Shown piece after piece: positions 13,691-27,506 of a stretch of DNA of 64,000 nucleotides. Source of the stretch: Flaccisagitta enflata. Lineage: Eukaryota > Chaetognatha > Sagittoidea > Aphragmophora. The notes under the pieces were generated by a model that saw only the letters and a list, made by a program, of their open reading frames with translations, did not search any database and was not told the DNA's origin. The stretch's first letter is position 1. Each line of letters opens with the position of its first letter. The position numbers were made by a program, and so were the translations under genes. The DNA is taken from positions 10,726,001-10,790,000 of the forward strand of contig OZ231126.1 of the NCBI GenBank assembly GCA_965153355.1, written 5' to 3'.

Positions 13691-13694
13691 TAAG

Positions 13695-13698
13695 CGCG

Positions 13699-13776
<78 letters not shown>
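13695..13776. repeat. (GA)n microsatellite
   Basis: About 80 bp of GA immediately before the TIR element. Confidence 0.95.
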
Positions 13777-13778
<2 letters not shown>

Positions 13779-14369
13779 ACACGCTTTTCATTTTATAAGA
13801 ACATTGTTTTTTGAAGTGAGCCTCAGCGTTCTTATTTTTAGCCCTGTTTTGAGGCTCAAACGTTCTTAACATGTTCTTATTTTTGAATAAGATACAGTGG
13901 GACCCCGCCTCATCGGTCCCATTGGGACTGAAGATTTTTCACCTTTATCTCAGGATAACCTTTAAAGAGAGGTGAAATCACATTAAAAACTACTATTTGG
14001 GACCTCAAAATATTGACCTTAATTGATGGGGAACCTTTAAAAGCGAGGCTGTTATTGCGGGGCTCCACTGTAATTTCTTAAAAATTATATGTTATTATTA
14101 TTGTAATGAAATAATTCAAGCTATTGTTAAAAAAAGATTTTATTATATAAAAAAAATGTAAGATTGATATTTAATGAAAAAAATTCTTTTTTTTTAAATC
14201 ATTATCAAAATATCAATTATTTTGGGGTTTTCATCTAATTCTACTATTTGAAAAATAATATTTTATCTTAAATCTGAGGCTCAGCATGTTCTTAAGATGT
14301 TCTTATTTTTTGGCCAAATCTGAGGCTGATGTTCTTATAAACAGTGTTCTTACAAAAAGAAAAGCGTGT
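13779..14369. mobile_element. TIR element (ACACGCTTTT ends) hosting a nested MITE
   Basis: Left end ACACGCTTTTCATTTTATAA-GAACA matches, inverted, the right end ACACGCTTTTCTTTTTGTAA-GAACA. The interior is AT-rich with repeated 'gttcttatttttgaataaga' words and a pogo-type MITE at 13895-14070. A related small element sits at 37897-38064. No protein-coding sequence. Confidence 0.75.
13895..14070. mobile_element. 176-bp pogo/Tigger-type MITE, copy 2
   Basis: Reverse-complement copy of 12328-12503, of the same length, flanked by TA (13893-13894, 14071-14072). It is nested in the ACACGC-end element, which is itself inside the LTR element: three layers of insertion. Confidence 0.85.
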
Positions 14370-15269
14370 TTTCGCGCTTTGCACGTCTGAAAGGCAAGAT
14401 ACTCTCAAGAACTTTTCAACATTAGTGATACTTTCAAAGAACCTTTTGATGGGAAGTGGCAGCCATTCCCGTCTCAACGTAGTGGCAATCGGAGTGGCGG
14501 TTGGAGTGAGGCGGTCGCCTTCAGCAACAACCCAAGCCAATGATTGGGACCTTTTTGCGGCGTCGCTCTTCAAACGATGCACATGCCGAGAAAATGGATC
14601 GAATACCTTCTGAAAGGGGAAGAAACTGATTTGTTGTGAAGCAGGGGAAATGATTTACAAAGCAACCGAGTTACAAGTTTTCTTTTTCTAAAACTTTTTT
14701 CTTCTTCCTTTCGTGTTTGATGGTTTTGGTTATGGCGTCATGGCAAAGTTGAAATTAAACAGATTTTTGACTTGTCCGGCCGTGACAAGGAAATGAAATT
14801 TTTTGAAGTGAAGTTTTCCGTCATTCAAGTCAGTCATCAAGTAAAGTCGGGTACCCCTCCACGCACGCACACATTTGGATTTTTCACGGATCTTATTTTC
14901 CATTGAACCAATATCAAACTTCCATTACCACAAAGAAAAAGTAGTCATTCTACATGTGATTTTTTTTTTTTGTTTCTGTTTCTTCTAGAGTTGAAAGTTT
15001 ATTGATTTTTTTTTTCAAGGGGACGCAGGAAGAGGGAGAGCGCAGGTAAAAATAAAGAAGAGAGTAAAACGTCAATTCAAGATATTAAGTGAGTAAAAAA
15101 AAGAGGGATTCAAGTCAAGAGAGATGGGGAATCGCGATGTACTAAAACGAAGGGATATTTATAAAATGTACAAGAAGTTGGAAACGCGTGAGGGAAATTT
15201 GAAGAAGTGACAACTTCCCCAGAAACAACTTCCCCAAATACCATTTTGTAGCGTCGGTGGATGATGAGT
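14370..15269. other. Retrotransposon interior, no gene seen
   Basis: AT-rich and polypyrimidine patches. This is where pol would be expected downstream of gag on the minus strand, but no reverse transcriptase or integrase motif can be read. Confidence 0.55.
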
Positions 15270-16142
15270 TTAGTTGTCATCTGACGAGTTATCTGAACTG
15301 TCGCGATCATCATGGTTGACGTTGTTACGGTGAGAACGATCGTAATCGCGACGGGACTCATATCGAGAGCAATCGTAATCGCGGGAACGGTCGTTGTAGT
15401 TGCGGGAGTGGCCATCATTATCGCGGGTATGGCTATCATGATCGCGGTGGCGGCTATCGTAATCGCGGTGACGGCTATCGTAATCGCGGTGACGGTAATC
15501 GTAATCGCGGTGACGGCTATCGTAATCGCGGTGACGGCCATCGTAATTGCGGTGGCGGTCATCGTAGTCGCGGTGGCGGTCATCTAAGTGGCGGTCATCG
15601 TCGCGGTGGCGGTCGTTGTAGTCGCGGTGGCGGCTGTCGTATTGGGAATGGCGTTTGGCATGATCTCCAGGGCGGTGATCATCAACATTGTCTCGAGGAT
15701 GGCGTCCATCGTAGCGTCCATGGCTGTTACGAGGTCGGCAAGGATGAGGTTCATCATCGTCGCTGTCAGAGGATGAATGATGATTGTCATAACGGCCAGG
15801 AGGATGGCGTTTATCGTGACATCCTTCGCGGTCATGTGATGGGCGACGAGCATGACCGTCATCATGGCCTCTATAAGAAAACGACTGGTGGTTTAGCTGC
15901 TTGAGCTCAGATTGAAGTCCATTCATCTGGAGGCGACATGCTTTAAAGGACACTTCCAAAGCGTCGAGACCATCGTGAAAAACAACTGCCGCTGATGCAC
16001 CTGCAGTGTCAGCGGATGAAGCAACTGGTCCTTGATCTGCGAGAGAAGTTTGGAGGCGAAGAGCTACTTTTTTGGCATTGTCAATTGACATCGCATCTTC
16101 GTCGCAACCGAGGTCAATTTCCTGACGGTAGATTTGGGGCAA
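15270..16142 (-). CDS. Gag-like C-terminal part, RHRDYDS repeat protein
   Basis: A 290-codon frame. The first ~130 residues (from about IYRQEIDLGCDEDAMSIDNA) look like the end of a Gag core. The rest is a low-complexity basic/acidic tail with about 13 copies of a degenerate RHRDYDS heptapeptide and a closing aspartate/serine stretch. The tail could bind nucleic acid in place of zinc knuckles, none of which I see; that is inference. It overlaps the preceding gag frame in another phase. The break near 16135-16142 is either one indel or a frameshift site, since sense continues from '...FFFDSEE' to 'LPQIYRQE'. No pol domain follows. Confidence 0.65.
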   Translation of the reverse strand: MPQIYRQEIDLGCDEDAMSIDNAKKVALRLQTSLADQGPVASSADTAGASAAVVFHDGLDALEVSFKACRLQMNGLQSELKQLNHQSFSYRGHDDGHARRPSHDREGCHDKRHPPGRYDNHHSSSDSDDDEPHPCRPRNSHGRYDGRHPRDNVDDHRPGDHAKRHSQYDSRHRDYNDRHRDDDRHLDDRHRDYDDRHRNYDGRHRDYDSRHRDYDYRHRDYDSRHRDYDSRHRDHDSHTRDNDGHSRNYNDRSRDYDCSRYESRRDYDRSHRNNVNHDDRDSSDNSSDDN

Positions 16143-16576
16143 AGCTCCTCTGAATCGAAAAAAAATTCATCCTCCCAGTTGGCCTGTTTCTCATGGATCA
16201 TGACGGCGTTTTTGACCCTAGTGGCAAGAGCATGGAAACTTTCTTTTCCATCCCATTTGATGGAATTTTTATTGATTCGCCATTTGTACTTTTCCTGTGG
16301 GTCAATAAGCAGGCTTTGGAGCTCAATCTTGAGTTCCTCCCAATCATCTTTGATGCAGTTTTTGAGAACGTCGCGAGATGTGGCGTCCAGTTTGATTGGC
16401 AGCCATTGTTTGCAGAGGAATTGTAGACGCGCCGGCGTTGTTGCACCTGTTGCAACAGTGACTCCATTTTCAAGCAATGGCAGCCATTCGCTTAAAACAT
16501 GTTTTCCAGATTGAAAATTCTCAACAGGGATGGATGTTGCAGGAGTCTCATTTGCATCTGGCGCTGGATCAGGCAT
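16064..16576 (-). CDS. gag: Gag-like capsid N-terminal part of the LTR element
   Basis: A 170-codon frame beginning MPDPAPDANETPATSIPV, about 560 bp downstream of the upstream LTR, the usual place for gag. It contains WLPLLENGV, LQFLCKQWLPIKL, DDWEELKIELQSLL and ESFHALATRVKNAV, the mixed tryptophan/leucine helical pattern of retrotransposon Gag capsids. I cannot name the Ty3, BEL or Copia lineage. The frame leaves the apparent coding sense near 16135, where 15270-16142 takes over. The structural protein would package the element's RNA; replication enzymes would have to come from elsewhere. Confidence 0.65.
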   Translation of the reverse strand: MPDPAPDANETPATSIPVENFQSGKHVLSEWLPLLENGVTVATGATTPARLQFLCKQWLPIKLDATSRDVLKNCIKDDWEELKIELQSLLIDPQEKYKWRINKNSIKWDGKESFHALATRVKNAVMIHEKQANWEDEFFFDSEELCPKSTVRKLTSVATKMRCQLTMPKK

Positions 16577-16639
16577 TTTGGAAGAAGATATACCACGTTC
16601 CCGATGTTCAAGTGTTTTAAAAACGAATGTTTTTGTAAG

Positions 16640-17142
16640 AACGAGTTTTGAATAAGAACAATTAAAAGATTACCTAAAACAAACCCTAAAGCACGACTGG
16701 GGCCCCAAAAAAGAAAAGTCATATATCGTGGCGCTGTTCCGTGGGAAAGGAGACGAAATCCACTGGTGTTCCACAAGCCTGCACCTGATCCCTCACGACT
16801 GCAGGGGTCGAAGTTATTGGCGGGACAAGTATACTAGACAGTTGAAGACGTCTGAAGAAGAAGTATTACCAGCTGGATTTAAAGAGAGGTGGCGAATGTA
16901 CCAGGCAGCGACTGGGACACAGGTCGGGCACACTGCCACGAGGAGGCACTAGAGTAGGAAGGGGGAGACCTACTGCATAGGCCTCCCTGTGCACTTAGCG
17001 GGAAGATTGAGCAGGCACTTTGGAACCTGACGTAAAATCGTTGATCGTCTAGCAATCCGCGAATATAGTCGCCAACTTGACAAAGACTGACTCAGAATAT
17101 GGAAAGGGTAGTACAAAGGGCTCAAGTCGGCCGGTGTACCAC
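16640..17142 (-). other. Retrotransposon leader and primer-binding site
   Basis: Untranslated leader between LTR and gag. TGGTACACCGGCCGAC (minus strand, about 17141-17126) lies one base from the LTR and starts TGG, as required to pair with a tRNA 3' CCA end. I cannot name the tRNA. Confidence 0.5.
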
Positions 17143-17636
17143 TGTTAGGGACAGAATCTTGCATGCCCCCACACTTCCAAGCGCAAGCCCATCCTCACCA
17201 TGGCGAAGCGGTCCAAGGTCTAGGAGGGTTACTTGAGGCGCTTGGGCATGCCTGCCATGTCTTGACAAAAGGAAGAGTCCGTTGGATATTGATAGGATTG
17301 TATTGCATCTAGGAGAGGGAACAGGCTCGAAGTAGTTACGGTGCTGATGGCTGATAAACGGTGTTGATTATTGAAGACTACGCGGACAGCTATACTACCC
17401 TATACAGGGGCCCCAGTGATACCTCATACAATGTAAGGAAAAGGAGAGAATATGGTTAACGATGCATCGGTGCATAAGAATGACAATAAGGTTAATGATC
17501 ACTGGGTCTGATATTATGACACAGAAAGAGCTAACAATGAATGAAGCTATGACTACTTCACGGTAATATTCATCAGATTCCTCCATGGCATTGATAGAGT
17601 CCAGCCATGCTACTTTACAGTTTTTCATCCCTTACA
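17143..17636 (-). repeat. LTR (upstream, 5' LTR of the minus-strand element)
   Basis: Direct copy of 11622-12115 with about five differences. Contains the same 77-codon frame (17395-17628). Confidence 0.9.
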
Positions 17637-17640
17637 GTAG

Positions 17641-18302
<662 letters not shown>

Positions 18303-19400
18303 ACGCTAGAGGCTAGTAACCGGCAAAATGAAATAAACGGTAGAAACTTTGCAGAAAAAACGTAAATCCAAAAAAACCAAAAACCCAAAAACCATAACAA
18401 CAATAAAAGAACACCAGCTACACTAGCGCCTAAGAGAGCTCCAGCAGTGAAACCAGGACAAACTAGAAATCCATTATAATTTGATTCCATCAACTTCTTC
18501 TTGCGGTTGCTGTAAAGAGAACAGCAACAGCCTCATCAGCAGCAACAGCCTCACCAGCAGCAACAGCGACAGCAGGAGCGGCCGCGGTATTAAAGACTAT
18601 AGCATCAGCGACAACGGCAACAGCAGCAACATCGTCCCCCACGTTCGTAACGAGAACCCATTGTCACCAGACTTCAAATCCAATCCATTTCACTCCGTAA
18701 ATACCGACCGTCGTAAACAACGAGCCGTTTAAAAATATCTTCAACTTCGTCAGCGTCATCTTGAGCCTCTCCAACACTCTGCGGCTGCGGCTTCAAAGGC
18801 AGTTTCGAAACGGTCTGCCGCATTCCAACGCCTCGATCTACGCATGTCAAAATCGTGTGTCGGCCACTCCAAGTCGATCTCCGCTCGTCCAACATCCCGA
18901 CAGTGCATCCTGAGGACCGTGCTGTGGTAAAGTATCAACGAGTTCATCCTAACAACGTCAAACATGGTGGAGAACTCCATCTCTGAAAGCGCCTTTCGCT
19001 CGATCGACCCATCAGTATATAAGCCTCAAAAACGGCGCGAGGAAGTCAAGATTTCAATCACTACATAACTTGGTCTCGTTATCATCATCAATGTGTCAAA
19101 GGTGTCATGCACATCTCTCCAGTCGCGGCAATCCCCTCGCCAACTGCATCCATGACACACACCCGCTGGAGGATCTTTGCACAGATCATGGATGGTTCAT
19201 CACATCTGCGCAACAACTTCACACATCCACGGATCATCGGCAGCTACATCTACTGATACCATGACTTTACTTCCGATGCGCCAAACGAGACATCATCTGC
19301 AGCCGTCACGGTCAAATAACGGATATTTCTTTTTATGTAAACTTGAGTGACCACATCAAACTCTTTTTGAGGCAGCCAGACAAAAAGAAGACAAATATAT
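18303..19400. other. Region 3' of gene B, no gene recognised
   Basis: CAG/CAA triplets at 18500-18620, then balanced-composition sequence with short open frames on both strands and no convincing splice sites. Nothing assigned. Confidence 0.45.
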
Positions 19401-19408
19401 TTGAATGT

Positions 19409-19414
19409 TTTATT
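19409..19414 (-). terminator. Polyadenylation signal of gene B
   Basis: AATAAA on the minus strand about 57 bp after the TAA stop of the last exon; another AATAAA-like word overlaps it. Confidence 0.6.
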
Positions 19415-19470
19415 TATCTTTATTTTCCTTTTTATTTTTTTTTAATGCTTTCATTTTTTTTTCTTTTTTT

Positions 19471-19625
19471 TTAATTATTCTTGGACGCTGCGCTCCTTCC
19501 GATCTCCGCGAACTCGATTTCGAGACGCTGCGCCTCCTCGGCGTTTTCGCGGTAGGCCTTTGCCTTTTGTCCGCCGGCGGTCGCCGTTCCCGTTTGATCT
19601 CGGTGGGCGAGGTTCTTCCATTTTG
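19471..19625 (-). CDS. Gene B terminal exon (probable)
   Basis: Acceptor 'ttattattcatag' opens at 19625. Frame 3 reads KWKNLAHRDQ...AYRENAEEAQRLEIEF...ASKNN and stops at TAA (19471-19473), giving an alanine/glutamate-rich helical tail about 50 residues long. Codon use matches upstream exons. The previous exon ends in phase 0 while this frame needs one base, so a tiny exon or another donor is missing from my model. An alternative frame reads an arginine/serine-rich tail (RRRSVSKSSSRRS). Confidence 0.5.
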
Positions 19626-19742
19626 CTATGAATAATAAAATAAGTAACAGATTCTCTTCATTGATCTACAATGTCATGTCAAGTCAAGTTATGGCTAACA
19701 TAGGCGTCTTGTTGAAAAGAATGTAGGATTGAGTGAACTAAT

Positions 19743-19743
<1 letters not shown>

Positions 19744-19838
<95 letters not shown>

Positions 19839-19872
19839 TAAACAGACAGACAGACAGATAGACAGACAGAGA
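19744..19872. repeat. (GA)n and (GACA)n microsatellites
   Basis: (GA)n 19744-19818 followed by GACA units, in the last intron of gene B. Confidence 0.93.
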
Positions 19873-19969
19873 GGAAGGTTTTATTTCGCCGTACGGCCCT
19901 AAATATTTGTCATCGTTTTACCCTAATGGAATCCGCGCTGAACGGCTTCCGTCCGGGGGCCATTCTCAC

Positions 19970-20114
19970 CTTGAGCGCATCGGCCAGGGCTGTCGCAATG
20001 GCCTCCGTCTCTCCTTGCATCAACTCGCGATGCTCCATCTCCTTCTGGGCGTCCTTGGCGGCACGTTCTTCCCACCATTTGAAATTTACTTTCGAAGACA
20101 GTCTACACGCTGTT
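19970..20114 (-). CDS. Gene B internal exon (WWEERAAKD)
   Basis: Acceptor 'tcccttccatttcag', donor AAG|GTGAGA. One leading base then 48 codons: TACRLSSKVNFKWWEERAAK, continuing DAQKEMEHRELMQGETEAIA and TALADALK. It is charged and probably alpha-helical. The strong splice signals and absence of stops make it a convincing exon. Joining it to the 20418-20669 exon needs that exon's frame or donor to differ by one base. Confidence 0.7.
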
Positions 20115-20417
20115 CTGAAATGGAAGGGAGTAAATTGTAACAGTAACCAGACAACCGACGATTTCCAATGACGCGTGATATTTAGTCTGCAGCAAATGAC
20201 CTGCCATATTAAAAGAAAAAAAAGATCATACGGTTACACGGTAAAATACTCTTCTCTTTCTCACGAGATTCTACAATCCCCGCGAAAATCACCCTCGAAT
20301 CAATTGCGCTCGCATAAAAAAAAATCTCTTCATTGATTATTGAAGCTTCCTGAGAAAAAATTCCAAATACTGCCAATAAAGAAACGTTTCTTAATGCTTT
20401 AAGTGAGGATAACTTAC

Positions 20418-20476
20418 GACTGGTCTCGGCGGGGGGAGCAAAAACTCCGACCACGTCGTCTTCGTTGCTGGCGTGG

Positions 20477-20514
<38 letters not shown>

Positions 20515-20669
20515 GCCGGTGTTTCCGGACGTCGCGCCTCGTCCTCTTCCTCTTCCTCGGCCTCGAGAGCCGCGACCGCCGCGACCGCCTCCACGTCCAC
20601 TCGCCATCGGCGCCGAAGTCGGCGCCTCAGCATCGGCATCGGCGCCAAATAGAAGCGAAAGGTTATAAT
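20418..20669 (-). CDS. Gene B exon: acidic patch, RGG box, Asn run
   Basis: Acceptor 'gttgtttag', donor C|GTAAGT. In the frame set by the upstream exon it reads YNLSLLFGADADAEAPTSAP, then an RGG/RG box (SGRGGGRGGRGSRGRG...), an asparagine run, and NEDDVVGVFAPPAETS. RGG boxes commonly bind RNA or are arginine-methylated (established for the motif, not shown here). Another frame is also open (acidic EEEEED then poly-Thr) and would fit the next exon's phase, so the reading frame is not certain. Confidence 0.6.
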
Positions 20670-22070
20670 CTAAACAACAAAATCGAAACACACTTAAAGA
20701 TTTGAAAAAAACCCCGAGGATTATGTACAATATCGTACGCGTGCGGCTGGGCAAGAAAGTATTTACGTGTTTCCACACATTTTGATTCAAGCGTTTGACG
20801 GTATGACGGTTGAAAATCATTGAAAATTTACAAAGCACGCAGCAAGCGACCGAAAAAAAGAACCACAACAAGGAAAAAAGGAAAATGATAAATTTGGTGT
20901 TATAAGTACCTACTTTCCATGTGAAAAACAACAACAACAATAAAAACCAAGAGAAAAAACGAAAACATCGATTTTATCGGTAAATGTGGAGTGAAAAAAA
21001 AAACGGAGCCCCGGCTGGTGCAAGAAGAAGGAATGAATATCTATGACGTGAGAACAGACTTCGGTGCCACTAGAAGAGGAAAAGCGTGCACTGGCCGCAG
21101 ATTTGGAAGAAGACAAAATCACGCATGAGTACTGCGAAGTGTGAACCGAGCTCAAAGGCATCTACACAGATTCTATTGCTGCTTCTTTCGTGTTATCAAA
21201 AGCTGTTCATCCGCTTTTAAACGCGGCGTCGCCTGAAATATCGCCTTCGGAGAAAAACCTCAGTCTCAGTCACCTCACCAACGCCTTCAGCAGTGTCAGC
21301 AGCGTCAGCAGCTTCAACGAGTCATTCCGACTCCCCACGTGCGTCAATTTGGTCAGTACTTCTCGTGCTACTGTGTCTCGACCTCCCCCACACGACGGCA
21401 GACCCCCACCGACCCCCAAAAAGCTCGTCGACGCGACCTCAGGCGCCTCCAGGGAAGCTGTAGAAGTGACAAAACACTTCACAACAAATTCCTCAGCTCC
21501 ACGATATCCCAGGAAGCTGAAAAGTGCTGGGTAGATGAACCTCGACGTCCTCTAACTAATTCGACCGATACAGACGACCTCGGACACCTCCCAACACCTC
21601 GTCACCGCCATTAACAGCAGCAGCAGCAGTTTCCGGACTCCACAACGCTTTAGCGACGCTCCCCAATGACTTCAAACTCGTTGAGCATCGTCCTCTTGAC
21701 TTCCTCTGTCCCCCCATGAGTCAACCGAACCTTCCCAGAGCCTCCAACCGATTGTCGATGACATACTCCAAGCATCCGCATCTGCAGCCGCAGATTGTCG
21801 TGGAACCGCTGCGACCACGAGCCTGAAATTCTCGAGAGTTGAGTAAGGTTGCCATATGTGAGATGTCACTTAACGCCAACTTTCGCCGCGAACTTCCGAC
21901 GTGGTTGTCAACTGCTTCTCGAACAGCACGTCCACTATTTTTGCCCTGTCTCCCAAAAGGTTCGAGATACGATGACGAAATTTGATACACAGACTCGACA
22001 TGACATCCTCTATCAACTCATCACGACATTCCTCCGTCAATCTACATAATTCTTCAAGAAAAAAAGAACC
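20670..22070. other. Intron segment with exon-like frames on both strands
   Basis: GC-rich 21.0-22.05 kb. Minus strand: after acceptor 'cttttttttcttgaag' a frame reads ELCRLTEECRDELIEDVMSS...FEKQLTTTSEV to a possible donor C|GTTAAG near 21887. From there phase fits an acceptor at about 21824 (SWSQRFHDNLRLQMRMLGV). Plus strand: LEEEKRALAADLEEDK at about 21070-21140 and a 114-codon frame at 21190-21534. I cannot decide between an unrelated gene, extra gene B exons and chance. Confidence 0.35.
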
Positions 22071-22074
22071 AAAA

Positions 22075-25080
<3,006 letters not shown>

Positions 25081-26719
25081 AAAGAATAAAAGAACGAGAT
25101 GATCTACAAAAAAAAAAAAAAAAAGATGATCTACGAAAAAAAAGAATAAAAAAGAAAATCGATTTGGAAGCAAATGTTTCCTCAACATTTACGCTGTCGT
25201 CTGCAAATCGAACTTAAGACGAGAATTTTCAAACACCGGAAATGAGTTGACGTGGAATCTCAGGTCAAGAAGAAATTGGCTAGTACTAAGTTCTGAGTAA
25301 CGCCCACGTCAATGAAAGCCGCGTGATATAGAGAAAAAAACCCATGGCAACGCGCATGATAGCAAAAAAGGCAAGATCTCATGAATGAGTGAATCGCGTC
25401 GCTGGAAATGAGTGCGGGAAAAAGCATGTCACGTAATGACAAAGATGAAAAACAACACGGCCAGGAGATGTCCAATAGATGCGTCCTCTTTAGATGTAAG
25501 TTATTTTAAAAGATACAAATTATACGGAAATACAAGAAAATAAGATTTAATGATATGGAGATATAAAGATTGAGAAAAAGACGAGGAGATATGAAGAGAC
25601 ATGAAGAGACATGTGAGACATATGAGGCATAAGTGAGGTAAGAGAAATAAGAGATAATGAGAAATAAGTGACATAAGAGAAAAAAGAGTCATAATAGACA
25701 TGTAGGAGACATACAGGAGAAAAAAGAGACAGAAAAGAAAATAAAAGAGACAAAGGAGACAAAAGCGACGAATGAGACATAAGAAATATAAGAGACATGA
25801 AGAGAAATAAAGAGATATAAGACGTCAAATCTGCCAGAAAAAAATGAGGTGCTTCACCCCACTTTTGCATTAATGATGGATTAATTATCCATCCACAGAT
25901 GTTTTCTTTGCTCAAGTTGTCACTTGATACACTTGATATGTATGTCTGTTGCATATTTTATGCTTCTAGTTGCCTTTTGAAAAGTAATTCTCAAGGAAAA
26001 TGGCAAGAAAATAAAGATTTTGAGGGAAATCTATTGACATTTTTTTCTATTTTCTGAGGTCGAAATTATACAAAGCCACACTTGTAGCAAGAATTTTGCA
26101 TTTTCAAACATAGGGTGTTCTCAGAAACGATTTAGGAAGAGAACCATGTTCTTTGTTTTTTCATTTTTTCATTTTCTATGCAAACTTATAATTTCGACCA
26201 ACCCCTTGTCAGTGACAAAAAAGAAATTTGTAGAAATTTTCAGTAAATCTTCTTCAGTAGTATAAGCTAAATCTGAGTCTCTAGTTAAATGGATGCAAAT
26301 TTTGCTTTCAGATATCATGCATGTCATATTTGAATCACTTTTATTCACTTGTTTTTCTACTTTCAATTGTGTATTTTTTCTATTTTTACCAATTTTGATA
26401 CCCTAAATGTTGGCTTCGTGGGCACGCTGTCATAAAGAGAAATCAAGAGATATAAAGAGAAATTAAGAGAAAACCCTTAAAATCGTGATTGGAAATTTCC
26501 GCGTTACCTAGGGACCAAGGGACCAAGGGACCAAGGGACATGCGCATCTAAAAACATAGACAAAAATTGAAAAATAACCAAAGCAAGAACAAAAAAGGGA
26601 AGTTCAAAGCAAGGAAAACGAAAAAAAAAAAACGTTAAGCAAAAACAAAACAAAACAAAACAACACAAAACAAAACAAAACAAAAAAAGAGACAAACAAA
26701 CATAAAAAGAAAAGAAAAC
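25081..26719. other. Gene B intron, no feature
   Basis: AT-rich, with a loose 'gagacataagaga' repeat at 25560-25830 related to the 10-bp CATGTCTC repeat at 44-47 kb, and a 'gggaccaa' repeat at 26511-26540. No gene seen. Confidence 0.5.
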
Positions 26720-26839
26720 ATCTTCGCTCCTCGAGCATTTCGTCAATACCTCCAATGTCGATTTCCGCGGCGACCTTCTTCGCGCAATTCGCGTCGGGGG
26801 CGGCGGTGACGGCTTCATCGCCCATAACGTTCGCGTAAT
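26720..26839 (-). CDS. Gene B exon (YANVMGDEAV)
   Basis: Acceptor T-run...'ttaacag', weak donor T|GTTTTC. Two bases, 39 codons, one base: YANVMGDEAVTAAPDANCAK then KVAAEIDIGGIDEMLEERR. GC-rich third positions match the other exons and contrast with the AT-rich intron. The incoming phase (one base from the 27185-27229 exon) makes an Asp at the junction. Joining forward to 20669 also keeps frame (Tyr at the junction), across a 6-kb intron. Confidence 0.75.
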
Positions 26840-26934
26840 CTGTTAAAAAAAAAAAAACTAACATAAAAAAGTGGCCATTAGGTTGGTTGGAAACGTTCGA
26901 CCGTGACAAGACGATTGAAGGAAACCTGAATGTT

Positions 26935-27066
26935 TTTTAGGTGCGACAAAGCACCTCTATAACTGGCTGTGTCCGTCTGTCGGTCTGTTGGTCTGTTGGT
27001 CGGGTAACGCATTCGTTCGACGATCCACACGTCGCACCTTATTGGCCTACTTGGCCTTGTTTTTTC
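26935..27066 (-). mobile_element. Hairpin-ended element, AGGTGC subtype
   Basis: On the minus strand the left end AACAAGGCCAAGTAGGCC is followed by AAGGTGCGACGTGTGG, then a (CCAACAGA)n tract and 'agttatagaggtgc'. The terminal hairpin is AGGTGCtttgtcGCACCT (26939-26956). The word near the left end (AGGTGCGAC) matches the hairpin arm. Intronic. Confidence 0.75.
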
Positions 27067-27184
27067 ATACACGCTGTCAATGTCAACCGGAAATTGCGTC
27101 GAAGGAAAGCATGTCACCGGACAAATAATACAAACTAAAACAAAAACAAAAAACCGATCCGCTCGTCGAACCTTTCTTTATTAC

Positions 27185-27229
27185 CTTTAATGGGTGCGAT
27201 GGGGAGCAGCGCCTCCGACTTCAATACGC
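27185..27229 (-). CDS. Gene B micro-exon (VLKSEALLPIAPIK)
   Basis: 45 bp, acceptor 'cgttttgtcatgtaaag', donor G|GTAATA. Two bases, VLKSEALLPIAPIK, one base. Both phases join in frame to neighbours, giving EELL-G-VLKSEALLPIAPIK-D-YANVMGDE. Confidence 0.75.
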
Positions 27230-27331
27230 CTTTACATGACAAAACGGAACGATAGAAAAATGAGATAAAAATGAACAAGAGAGAAATATTAGATGTTTCG
27301 GCGCGATTAGCTTTATTTCATGTTGACTCTC

Positions 27332-27380
<49 letters not shown>

Positions 27381-27403
27381 CTCTTATCAATTATATGCAT
27401 TAC

Positions 27404-27472
27404 CAAGCAACTCTTCGGCGCGCCGGAACAGCCGCCTCCACTCCACGTCAACGTCAACGTCAACAGATCGAT
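27404..27472 (-). CDS. Gene B exon (RSVDVDVDVEWRRLFRRAEELL)
   Basis: 69 bp, acceptor 'gaaattctgactcag', donor G|GTAATG. Short acidic Val-Asp repeat then an amphipathic helix (EWRRLFRRAEELL). Phase 1 on both sides agrees with flanking exons. Confidence 0.75.
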
Positions 27473-27506
27473 CTGAGTCAGAATTTCAAAATTAGTTTCT
27501 TGTACT

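Larger units (their letters stand above)
11618..17640 (-). mobile_element. LTR retrotransposon, gag-only, with 4-bp target duplication
   Basis: Two 494-bp direct repeats (11622-12115, 17143-17636) begin TGTTAGGG and end CCCTTACA and are flanked by GTAG (11618-11621, 17637-17640). On the minus strand a primer-binding-like TGGTACACCGGCCGAC adjoins the upstream LTR and a purine tract adjoins the downstream one, which fixes the orientation. A gag-like gene is present but I find no protease, reverse transcriptase, RNase H or integrase in 12.1-15.3 kb, so the element is non-autonomous or internally deleted. LTRs differ at about five sites, implying recent insertion. The target is a CAA microsatellite. 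Confidence 0.9.
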
